Positions 57,201 to 64,000 of a stretch of DNA of 64,000 bases are shown one piece after another. Under the pieces are notes generated by a model. It had not been told where the DNA came from and did no database searches. It saw nothing but the letters and a program-made list of their open reading frames with translations. Source of the stretch: Aplysia californica (taxonomy: Eukaryota; Mollusca; Gastropoda; Aplysiida; Aplysiidae); assembly GCF_000002075.1 (NCBI RefSeq), contig NW_004797598.1, positions 252,015 to 316,014 on the forward strand. Direction: 5' to 3'. The first letter of the stretch is position 1, and every line of letters starts with the position of its first letter. The translations under genes were made by a program, and so were the position numbers.

Positions 57201-60200
57201 AGACACAGAACAGAAGAAAATCAGTCGGCTTGGGGCTGTGAAAAGATAGCTTTTTTCTTTTCAATTTGCATAACTGGCCATTTTCCATTCCCCGTAGGAA
57301 AGAAATAGTAAAGGAGGGGAGAATATAAAAAACAAACAGAACAAAAAACCCAAAAAAACCCCTCCTCACACATGCATAGACATGCGAACAAACGAGCAGA
57401 CGTGCACACATTTACCTCTGTCTTGGTAGACGTGGAGGAGAAGGAGTAGGCCACCACAGAGCGGCCCACAGACTTGGCCGTGGCGATCCCAGAGTCTCCC
57501 TCTATCTGCAGGGCGTTCGACTTGGTGTACCAGCTACCCGCCAGTCCTGATAAAAGGACCAAAAAAAAACCCATTTATTTTATTCCCGTATTTCATCACC
57601 TTGTATATTCTTTTAGTTTAAGAAGAAGTTTTACGACGCTTGCAACTGCATAAGGTCATATGAGCACCAGAAGATTAGAGGTGTTACAAGAGAGTAACAG
57701 ACACAAAAAAGGAGGAGGGGAGATAAAGAAGATAGATGTTCGATAGGAAAGAAGGAGCAAACTACACCAGAGCACCCGCCAACCACCCACCGTAAAAGTT
57801 TTACAGCACTTGCAAAACAATAAGGTCGGTCATATAAATGCCGAATATTAGAGGTGTTACAAGAGAGTAACAGACACAAAAAAAGAAGGACTGGAGATAT
57901 AAAGATGATAGATAGATGTCCCACCAGAGCACCGGGCCAACCACCCACAACTCACCCGTGTCCGAGAGGATGGGCGACTCAAAGCAGACGAGGGAGCCCA
58001 GAGTGACGACGACCTGAGCGGGCTCGATGGCGTAGCCCACGGGGATGTTGATGTAGTCTGCACGCGACGGCTGGCCCTTGTCCCACACCTGCAGCGATGA
58101 AGAACGTAACGCAACAACGTTTAGTTTGGTTTAGGTTTTTGTTTGTTTGTTTTAGTACGAGATTGGTTTTTGGGGTTGTTTTTTTTTATGGCACTTTTTA
58201 ATCACTGTCCTTCTTTAACTTCCTTTCTTAACTCTTTAAACCCTGAGTTTTTTTCCAGTTTCCCGCAGTTTTTTCTACAGTCACCTAAACCTGGTGCACT
58301 ATGTCTCATTATAACCCCAAAAGCTTGTCTCCAACTTCAAAACAGAGAAAACAAAGGCTTAGTCATTACTAAAAAACTTGGATGGGAATAGTTCCGAAAA
58401 TCAAGAAGAAACTAGCACTAAATGAAACGCAACAGTTGTCTATTATCGGACCATCCCAGGTTCCAATGGGGTTTAAAGAGTTAACACTAGGAGCATCTTA
58501 CTTTAATTTTAGACGGCACTTGCAACACAATAAGGTCATTTAAGTGCCGAAGATTATAGGTGTTGCATGAGATTAACAAGCACAAAAAAGAAGGAAAAGA
58601 GATAACGAAGACAGATATTTGATAAGAAAGAAGAAGCAAACCACGCTAGAGCATCCGCCAACCACCTACGAATCTTACTTTACAATAAGATAGTACAAGC
58701 TGAAGAGGAGCGCATCAAATCTTCGCCCTTCATTTACAAATGGTCCTTGCCACCTTGGTCGCTGACTGCCCCCCCCCCCCTCCATACATAAATCCCAACA
58801 GACACACACCACACAAACAGTTGCCACAAAAGGCTCACATACCTACCTCTAACAAATACCCCCCTCCCGTCCCTTCCCCTCCCCACCCATTCACACCCAA
58901 ACCCACATTCACACCACCTATACACACCCACACAACCTCACACACCCTCACACTCATACACCTAAACTTACATTACCAAAGAAGTTCAAACAGCCCACAA
59001 ATCAGACTCACTTTGAGCACGGTGTTCCCGACCTGGGCAGCTCTCACAAAGAGTGAGCAGCGCACGCATGAATGCACACAAAAACTCACTAACACAGACC
59101 TAAAAGTACATTAACAAAGCAGTCTAAACAGCCCACAAATCAGACTCACTTTGAGCATGGATGATGGTGTTCCCGACCTTTGCAGCTCTCACAAAGAGTG
59201 AGCACGCGCGCATGAATGCACAAAAAAAACTTACTAACACAGACATAACATTACATTACCAAAGCAGTCCAAACAGCCCACCAATCAGACTCATCTTCAG
59301 CACGATGTTCCCGACCTCGGCAGCTCTCACAATGAGTGAGCACACACACACGTACACACATACACTCTCACACCTAAACTTACATTACCAAATCACTAAC
59401 ACAGACCTAACATTACATTACATACCAAAGCAGAGTTCAAACAGCCCACAAATTAGACTCACCTTCAGCACAGTGTTCCCCACCTCGGCAGCTCTCACAA
59501 TGAGTGTGTTGTTGTCCACACCGTTGGCGACATGGAGTAAGTCATACCTGAGGAAGGGGAGACGAAAGTTTGTGAGGGTAAACTACTAGACAATGAACAC
59601 AGAGGAGTGCTTGGGTGGGGCGGCACAGTTGCAAGGGGGGAGGGGAGATGACAAGGGGGGGGGGGGGGGGGGGGGAGGGGAGAAGACGAGAGAGAGTGAG
59701 AGAGAGGGAGGGGATGGAAGGGAGAGAGAGAGGGAAAGGGAGAGAGAAAAGGAGACAGGGGGAGAGAGGAGGCGGCAATGTGAGCATAGGAGGCCCCAAG
59801 GAGGACACATTGTCTCCGCACTTTACTAACAATTTGAATATATAAATATCTTAAGCCTCAAAAGAGAAAGACAGAAAGCCGCAGACACCGCAGCAAAACA
59901 AACCTGCTGCAGCGAATTCCCAGCTGTATGTTCGTGGCGTAGAACTCCTCCCCGATGTCGTCATGGTAACTGACGGAGAACTGCAAGGAGGCTCCGATGG
60001 GCACGCTCGACAGCTGCGAGTCTGGCGCCGTGTTGATGGTGGTGTCCGCGTTGATCATGAGGTAGGACACTGGCTTCACCTGGAGACGACACACTTTGGT
60101 TTTAGAAAGAGTTTTACGGCACTTGCAACACACTTTTGTTTTAGTTTGTTTAGTTTTAGTAGAGGTTTTTCGGCACTAGCAACACAATAAGGTCATATGA

Positions 60201-60882
60201 GCGCCAGAAGATTAGAGGTGTTACAAGAGAGTAACAAACATTTAAAAAAGAAGAAGGGGAGATAAGGATGATAGAAGTTTGATGGGAAAGAAGAAGCAAA
60301 CCACACCAGAGCACCCGCCAACCACCCACAAACAGAGAATTTCGTGTTATAAAAGTAGATTTCATGTAATGGAAAGTTGCAATACACAGAATACAGAATG
60401 CATAGAGAGAAAAAGAGAGAGACACTGAGAGAGAGAGAGAAAGAGAGAGAGGGGGGGGGGGGGGAGAGGTAGATGGAGACAGAGAAACAAAGAGAGAATG
60501 AGAGAGAGAAATACATATGGAGACAGAGAGACAGACAGAAACAGAGGATGAGACGGAGACAGAGACAGAAAGAAAGGAAGGAAGGAAGATAAGGACGACA
60601 GACGTTTGCCAAGAAAGCAGAAGAAGGAGCAGACCACACCCGACTCACCTTGACCAGGATGACCAGCGTCTGGTTGAGGCCAAACTCTTCCTCCGCCACC
60701 ACGTGCAGCACGGCGCTCCCGGGGATGGGGCCAGACCGCAGCTGACCGTTGTCCAGTAGTCGCACCGCGCTGTCAGAGCTCTCTCCGAGAATGAAATAAC
60801 GCACTCGGGCGGCCACATCCCTGTTGGGAGGAGATAGAAACACACAGGTCAAGAATCAGCGAGAGAGGGAGGGAAGGAGAAG

Positions 60883-60975
<93 letters not shown>

Positions 60976-61054
60976 TAAGAGCAGAGAGAGGGCAGAGAGC
61001 GGGCAGTAAGGCAGCAGCTTGAGAGAGGAGGTGGGTGGGAGAAAGAAACATTAC

Positions 61055-61091
<37 letters not shown>

Positions 61092-63929
61092 AAGACAGCC
61101 AGACAGGTCAGCTACTGAATTGTTAGCTGCAAATCTGTGGAATAACAGAAACATTTAACCATGAACAAATTATGACCAAAACAAACCAAAAAAAAGAAAG
61201 AAAAAAAGAAAGAAAAGACGGAAAAAGATAAAAGTGCTAACTGGCTATTTAAAAAAAATAATCCTGAACTTTTCAGACCCCATATAAACACACATGGAGA
61301 CTCAAAATTTACGGATCATAATGTCCGATGCGTCTTGCATCAAGAAGTCGAGCAAAATTCTCACTATTTCAGAAATCCAGATTTCTCCAGAAAATCAGTA
61401 CCTCTGAAAAAGCACGTTTTAATATAAACGAATCAGCATAGTTTTTGGCAGGTGGGCAAAGCCCAGTGGCTGGTAGATAATCATCACTGCCATTCCAAAG
61501 CATAGCGAAGAATCTGACAAAATCTCGAGTTGTCTGGTTTTCTTGGTCTGTTACACCTGTCCTGCCCATAAATCTCCCGTTGGCGCTCATATGACCTTAT
61601 GCAGTTGCGAGCGCCGTAAAACCCTCTACTATACTAAACTAAACTAAGTAAATAAATCTCCCGTGTGTCAAAGGCAGGACAACAGAACTTATCAAATACT
61701 ACTAGAGCAAATCTAAAGTCTTACGTAGAAAGCTGACCAAAAGCTAAATCCCTACCTCAGAAATACAGAGATCTATCTGACATTTTTGCTCGTTTTGAGA
61801 TACTAAGCCCTTGAGGTCAGAAACCAATAAATGTTCCATCTGCTCTATCAAAACCGCAGGATTATTCAGAGTCGTTATCAAGATATTCAAAGAATACCAT
61901 TAAAAAAAAAAAAAGAGCTTAACTCAAGCGTGAAACTCAAAATTTTTTCTGCAAATTTCTCAAAGCTGGGTGCTTAGCAAAGATAAAACTTTGTCATTCT
62001 AGGGTAGCGAAACAGAGAGGACACAAAAATCCACGCTCTCACCTGTTGGTCTTGAGGAAAGTATCCGTGTTGGGAGTGATCCGCACCTGACCGTCACAAA
62101 CAGCCGGGCTCAGCAAAGACAGCTCTTCAAACACCTGAAACAGACAAGGTCACGGAATAGTTAGAGCCGAGACACTACTTGCTTGAAGGGGGCGGCTTCT
62201 TCCTCTCCTCTGAAGATATCGCACTGTTTTGGCTCGCTCCACAAGTTTTCTCCCACAACCACACAGCATTGACATGGAACAAGCCACCTTGCCTCAGAGC
62301 TTGGGTCTGTCTACACATGAAAGAACAATATAACCAAACGTGCCAAACGGCTATGAAAAAAAATCCTGAACTTTTTGGACCCACTGGAAACGCACACACG
62401 TGGACTTAAAATTTACAGATCGTATTGTTTAATACATCTTGTTTCAGAATGTTTTTATATATCATAGTGCATAGTGCATTATTCAGATAATTCTAGAAAT
62501 CCAGATCTTCAGGGGGGCTCTCGTGGCCTAGAGGTTAAGGTGTTGGCCTCTCATTCAAAGGTCCCAGGTTCGAATCCGGGTAGCGACAGAAAAATTTTCT
62601 TCTCTAAAATTGTCTCCTTTCACGTCCTTTCCTGCTCTCTAGCAATGCTCTGTCGTCTGCTTTCAATTCCACTTTCTGCCCCCACCCCCGCACCTCCTTT
62701 GCCCCCTCCTCTGGGCTCCTGGCTCTTTCTGCAGCCTTTCTACTGCTACTCCTTGGCTCCTCCTTACTGCTGTCTTTCTGCCACACCCCTGATCTTCTGG
62801 TGGAAAAGATCTACACCTAGCCTTCTCGGACAAGGGCGAAAAATCTCGGAGGGCCCGTGTGCAAGTTGCGCACGTTAAAGATCCCTTGGTGGTCTAAAAT
62901 CGATAAGAGTAGGCTTCGGCCGCCACCCGGGCAAAATTCAAAATTTCCTACCAACTGAAAATATTAGGTGTGTCCCGTGCGCTCATATGACCTTATGCAG
63001 TTGCGAGCGCCGTAAAACACTTTACAAAAACAAAAAGATCTTCAGATTTATCCGGAAAATCAACACCTCTGATCTTAAGTTGTAAAATAAACTAATCTGC
63101 ATGACTTTTTTCAGTTTCAGTACGAGTTTCACGCCACTTGCAACACAAATATTGTTTGGTTGTTGGGAGTAAAAAGATGCACATTGAGTGTGGCACAAGA
63201 AGAAAAGTCATATCGTGCAGGGAAAGACAAAGACAGACAGACAGAGAGAAACATCAGAAGCAAAGAAAAGAAGTATTAGAAATAGGACCTACCAACGGCT
63301 TCCTGCAATCCCCCGCCCCTTCCTCTGCATTTAAGACCTTTAGGTTAAATAATAATAATAATAAATTTCACTCATACAGCATATTTCCACAAAGAAAGTT
63401 CACAATGTGCTTTACAATAATACAAAAAACACAAACACCATACGGTTATAATAGATACATGTGCCACACGCACATGCAAGCATACACACCCACACCCATA
63501 CGCACAAACACACACATACACACCCACACACAAATAATACAAAGAACACAAGCACAATGCAGTTATAATAGATACATGTGCCACACGCACATGCAAGCAT
63601 ACACACTCACACCCACACGCACAAACACACACATACACACCCACACACAAATAATACAAAGAACATAAGTACAATGCGGTTATAATAGATACATGTGCCA
63701 CACGCACATGCAAGCATACACACTCACACCCACACGCACAAACACACACATACACACCCACACACAAAATCACCTGTATTTGTTCCTCATCGTACAACAC
63801 ATCCCCAGCCGGTAGCTGTAGACGGCTGTCTGGTTTGGCGCGCACTTCCAATTTCAAGGTGGCATGGCCAGTTTCCCTGGCAAATACTTGCTGGGCAAAA
63901 TTGTTCTCTGGCGGCTGGGTAATTTTACT
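49629..63929 (-). CDS. NUP210: Nuclear pore membrane glycoprotein 210, C-terminal 14 exons, 5' partial
   Basis: Minus-strand exons: 63774-63929, 62043-62134, 60649-60820, 59904-60079, 59463-59547, 57956-58088, 57416-57546, 56836-56959, 55769-55915, 54670-54923, 53327-53546, 51969-52091, 51535-51672 and 49629-49753 (stop 49629-49631). They total 2076 bp in one frame: 691 aa plus stop, about the last third of the usual 1.9-kb-codon protein. Anchors to human NUP210 are VFEELSLLSP, EFGLNQT (human PFGANQT), DNNTLIVR (human TNNTCVVR), VWDKGQPS (human VWDAEHPG) and the single membrane helix WFVICFIVLLTAAAVLIG. Most of the chain is lumenal Ig-like repeats with N-glycosylation sequons NQT, NNT and NCS; the Ser/Pro-rich tail faces the pore. 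gp210 surrounds the pore in the nuclear envelope. The assembly gap at 56389-56659 is intronic and costs no exon, because phases join across it. Confidence 0.95.
49971..50409. mobile_element. MITE with long inverted ends (TGTG...CACA), copy 3
   Basis: About 439 bp; TCAGGCGCTCGTCA and TGACGAGCGCCTGA are a perfect 14-base inverted pair. AA on both sides. NUP210 last intron. Confidence 0.85.
50527..50616. repeat. Short inverted-end element, about 90 bp, copy 2
   Basis: AACATTTTGCCATCATATTT / GATGATGCTGCAAAGTGTTG with interior TCCAAAGAAACTGGGTGGTA. NUP210 last intron. Confidence 0.68.
51735..51962. repeat. AT-rich minisatellite beside the NUP210 transmembrane exon
   Basis: Plus-strand unit TTATTTTCTTTATTATCAA (19-22 bp), about 11 copies with CAT insertions. 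The array starts about six bases inside the intron after the donor of exon 51969-52091. Confidence 0.9.
51969..52091 (-). CDS. NUP210: NUP210 transmembrane exon
   Basis: Encodes LHAYRQELSW, a linker, then YQSWFVICFIVLLTAAAVLI, the single membrane-spanning segment before the cytosolic tail. Human has [20 protein letters not shown] at this place. Donor GTAATGAG is followed within about six bases by an AT-rich minisatellite (51735-51962). Confidence 0.93.
52157..52285 (-). repeat. Family D SINE-like repeat
   Basis: Nearly identical to the copy at 47404 (GAAGAAGCAAGACAGACAG; CCAGGAATCAAACC). The shared flank CCTGCACTGAAGAAGACTAT TATATAG shows that the element extends left to about 52146. NUP210 intron. 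Confidence 0.75.
52286..52447 (-). repeat. Family C SINE, 3' part with hairpin
   Basis: GTTTTACAGCGCTTGCAAC, ATGAGCGCCAAGGGGTGG, AACAGAGAAGTCCTTACAGG and CACAAAGTCTGCTTCGAC: hairpin tail plus the 3' half of the body. NUP210 intron, sense. Confidence 0.78.
52655..52827 (-). repeat. Family A SINE with 9-bp target duplication
   Basis: CACTCTCTT at 52646-52654 and 52828-52836 exactly bracket a 173-bp element. NUP210 intron, sense to the gene. This copy sets the family A length. Confidence 0.9.
53022..53271 (-). repeat. Family A SINE: truncated and full copy in tandem
   Basis: 53022-53106 is cut at the GAGAGT motif where the next copy (53107-53271) begins. The end is only about 55 bases from the donor side of the NUP210 exon at 53327. 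Confidence 0.82.
53601..54006 (-). repeat. Family A, family D and family A fragments in series
   Basis: 53601-53779 is a full family A copy (CACTT type, one stem mismatch). 53806-53935 is a family D repeat (GACACAATAATGGTC, AGACAGACAGACAG). 53938-54006 is a family A tail fragment. All are in one NUP210 intron on the minus strand. Confidence 0.78.
54284..54589. mobile_element. MITE with CAGAGCTGCCAAC ends, inside a GT repeat
   Basis: CAGAGCTGCCAACCCTACC / GTGTAAGGTTGGCAGCTCTG, 306 bp, landed in a (GT)n microsatellite whose remainder stands on both sides (54223-54283, 54589-54602). NUP210 intron. Confidence 0.8.
55091..55350. mobile_element. TTAA MITE with CTCTTTAAACCC-like ends, degenerate reversed copy
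   Basis: CTTTCTTTAAACCCCATGGG to CAGCGTTTAAAGAGG, interior GGGGTTACAATGAGACATAG reversed relative to the copy at 58232. NUP210 intron. Confidence 0.72.
55345..55480 (-). repeat. Family D SINE-like repeat
   Basis: GAGAAGCACATCGACACAAA, GTGCTGGGAAAAAGTAAGAC and GACGCCCTCCAACGACCC. It is fused to the right end of an inverted-repeat MITE (55091-55350). Confidence 0.7.
55508..55617 (-). repeat. Family A SINE with internal deletion
   Basis: Tail and head are present (TATGGCACTTGCAACATAAT; CCTGCCAACCACCCAC) but the middle, with the GAGTAACAAACAC motif, is missing. NUP210 intron, sense. Confidence 0.75.
55965..56122 (-). repeat. Family A SINE, diverged
   Basis: Starts after the hairpin's outer arm; contains GAGCTGAAGGTTAG, GAGAGTAACATAC, TGATGTTTGATAGG and GCCAACCACCCACC. 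NUP210 intron, sense. Confidence 0.72.
56252..56388 (-). repeat. Family C SINE, 3' part, cut by the assembly gap
   Basis: GTTTTACGGCGCTCGCAACT, GAGCGCCAAGGGGTGGGTGT and CACAAGGTCTGCTTCGA, where the N run begins. The gap probably started because the assembler could not place this repeat. Confidence 0.8.
56389..56659. other. Assembly gap (271 N)
   Basis: Unsequenced run inside a NUP210 intron. The left edge is a family C SINE that breaks off mid-element; the right edge starts with a G run. The exons on either side join in phase. Confidence 0.99.
57612..57950 (-). repeat. Family A SINE, two copies in tandem
   Basis: 57612-57790 (stem GACGCTT/GAGCACC, decayed) and 57791-57950 (CACTT stem, GTCG duplication in the loop). 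The second ends six bases from the donor of exon 57956-58088. Confidence 0.83.
58232..58480. mobile_element. TTAA MITE with CTCTTTAAACCC ends
   Basis: Perfect 12-base inverted ends CTCTTTAAACCC / GGGTTTAAAGAG between TTAA at 58228-58231 and 58481-58484; 249 bp. A reversed, less intact copy is at about 55091-55350, and a lone end stands at 54963. Confidence 0.83.
58505..58671 (-). repeat. Family A SINE with 10-bp target duplication
   Basis: ATCTTACTTT at 58495-58504 and 58672-58681 bracket the element exactly. It stands about 20 bp from a TTAA MITE (58232-58480). NUP210 intron, sense. Confidence 0.9.
58963..59500 (-). repeat. Tandem duplication of a NUP210 exon end with its 5' splice site
   Basis: Units of about 135-145 bp, each with the exon end (GTGAGAGCTGCC...GGGAACA), the donor context and intron text matching GTGGGCTGTTTGAAC. 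The true unit is at 59405-59500; copies lie at about 59242-59343, 59099-59213 and 58963-59060. The nearest copy has ATGAGT instead of GTGAGT; the two farther ones keep AAA/GTGAGTCTG. None has an acceptor, so they are decoy donors rather than extra exons. Confidence 0.85.
59463..59547 (-). CDS. NUP210: NUP210 exon with duplicated 3' end downstream
   Basis: 85-bp exon, YDLLHVANGVDNNTLIVRAA then EVGNTVLK, donor AAG/GTGAGTCTAAT. Three imperfect copies of its last 40-50 bases plus the donor and about 60 intron bases follow downstream in transcription (59343 down to 58963). See the separate repeat entry. Confidence 0.92.
59640..59770. repeat. G-rich/GA-rich block with an approximately 19-base G run
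   Basis: GGGGGGGGGG run near 59656-59675 then GAGAGGGA-type repeats, in the NUP210 intron upstream of exon 59463-59547. On the transcript this is C/U-rich. Confidence 0.88.
60103..60330 (-). repeat. Family A SINE tail fragment plus full copy
   Basis: Tail fragment 60103-60132, then a full copy 60138-60330 with mixed stem arms (GGCACTAGC and TGAGCGCCA). NUP210 intron, sense. Confidence 0.8.
60879..60973. repeat. (GA)n microsatellite in a NUP210 intron
   Basis: Almost pure GA for about 95 bases, starting about 60 bases upstream (transcript direction) of exon 60649-60820, so on the transcript it is a long CU tract near the acceptor. It is followed by a short (ACAG)n run at about 61056-61085. 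Confidence 0.95.
61582..61633 (+). repeat. Free-standing SINE hairpin tail
   Basis: GGCGCTCATATGACC, then GCAGTTGCGAGCGCCGTAAA with no family A, B or C body before it. Antisense to NUP210. Confidence 0.65.
62513..63035 (+). repeat. Family B composite SINE, full length, 10-bp target duplication
   Basis: Bracketed by AGATCTTCAG at 62503-62512 and 63036-63045. Same order as the copy at 39136, about 95 per cent alike by eye, 523 bp. It lies antisense in a NUP210 intron and splits an older repeat whose other copy is at about 61240-61440. Confidence 0.92.
63157..63325 (-). repeat. Family D SINE-like repeat, diverged
   Basis: GAGTAAAAAGATGCACATTG, CATATCGTGCAGGGAAAGAC, AGACAGACAGAGAG and CTACCAACGGCTTCCTG. 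NUP210 intron. A shorter relative is at about 38960-39055. Confidence 0.62.
63416..63769. repeat. Three copies of a 115-120-bp unit at a NUP210 donor
   Basis: Each unit runs AATAATACAAAGAACA, TTATAATAGATACATGTGCC, ACGCACATGCAAGCATAC and a CACA-rich end. Three near-identical copies (about 63416, 63531 and 63651) end three bases before the donor of exon 63774-63929. Confidence 0.9.
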
Positions 63930-63965
63930 CTGAAGAAACACGAACAGATTAAGTTACACCTAAAA

Positions 63966-64000
63966 TTAGTTTTTAGTTTTAGTGAGAGTTTTACGGCACT
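63966..64000 (-). repeat. Family A SINE, cut by the window edge
   Basis: TTAGTTTTTAGTTTTAGTGA and GAGTTTTACGGCACT are the 3' end of a family A element that continues to the right. A decayed tail of the same kind is at 63113-63150. Confidence 0.75.

Noticed and set aside
59495-59832. Proline/serine-rich open frames on the minus strand
   Set aside because: Products of the GA/G-rich low-complexity block.
63416-63769. Repeat-spacer look of the 115-bp units
   Set aside because: Whole units are near identical; there are no unique spacers.
63372-63941. 189-codon Cys/Val-rich minus-strand open frame
   Set aside because: Mostly the CACA-rich tandem array read through into the NUP210 exon at 63774-63929.
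1-64000. Retrovirus-like, LTR, Polinton-like or LINE coding sequence
   Set aside because: No reverse transcriptase, integrase, capsid, polymerase or transposase segment and no long terminal direct repeats recognised; all mobile elements seen are non-coding.

Overview
This is a piece of an animal nuclear genome: short exons separated by GT-AG introns of 0.4-3 kb, metazoan-specific proteins, and a dense load of SINEs, MITEs and microsatellites. The repeat style (several tRNA-derived SINE families, many ending in one common hairpin tail) suggests a lophotrochozoan, most likely a gastropod mollusc. That taxonomic guess is an inference from repeat style, not from a database match.

Four protein genes can be read exon by exon with phases that join exactly. 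(1) 34-9932 (+): the last 12 exons of NCAPH2, the kleisin subunit of condensin II (448 aa visible; the N-terminus lies left of the window). (2) 21220-26174 (-): a complete five-exon SRP19 gene (167 aa). (3) 27223-34185 (+): an SR-type splicing factor with the end of an RRM, a CCHC zinc knuckle and a roughly 500-aa Arg/Ser/Glu/Asp domain (567 aa visible); the first half of its RRM could not be found. (4) 49629-63929 (-): the last 14 exons of NUP210/gp210, the pore-membrane nucleoporin (691 aa visible, including lumenal Ig-like region, the transmembrane segment and the cytosolic tail; the gene continues past the right edge). These are unrelated housekeeping genes; SRP19 and the SR gene are head to head about 1 kb apart.

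Region by region: 1-10 kb is NCAPH2 with intronic repeats. 10-15.4 kb is intergenic with several MITEs and tandem SINEs. 15.42-18.18 kb is a satellite of about 13 monomers with a five-monomer higher-order period. 18.2-21.2 kb holds SINEs, a TTAA MITE, one unexplained exon-like segment and probably the SRP19 3' UTR. 21.2-26.2 kb is SRP19; 27-37 kb is the SR gene and its probable 3' UTR, with a poly(A) signal at 36911. 37-49.6 kb is repeat-rich and gene-poor. 49.6-64 kb is NUP210.

The most interesting material is in the repeats. Three SINE families with different 5' parts (A, about 175 bp; B, about 525 bp with pol III boxes; C, about 400 bp) share one 3' hairpin. Its stem differs between subfamilies by paired, compensating substitutions, and clean target-site duplications show that each composite moves as one unit. 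Other observations are a MITE family with 6-bp target duplications in all three copies, and three NUP210 introns with tandem arrays starting at or within a few bases of the 5' splice site, one of which has copied the exon end and donor. I saw no retrovirus-like, Polinton-like, LINE or transposase coding sequence. Repeat boundaries are by eye and may be off by several bases, except where a target duplication fixes them.
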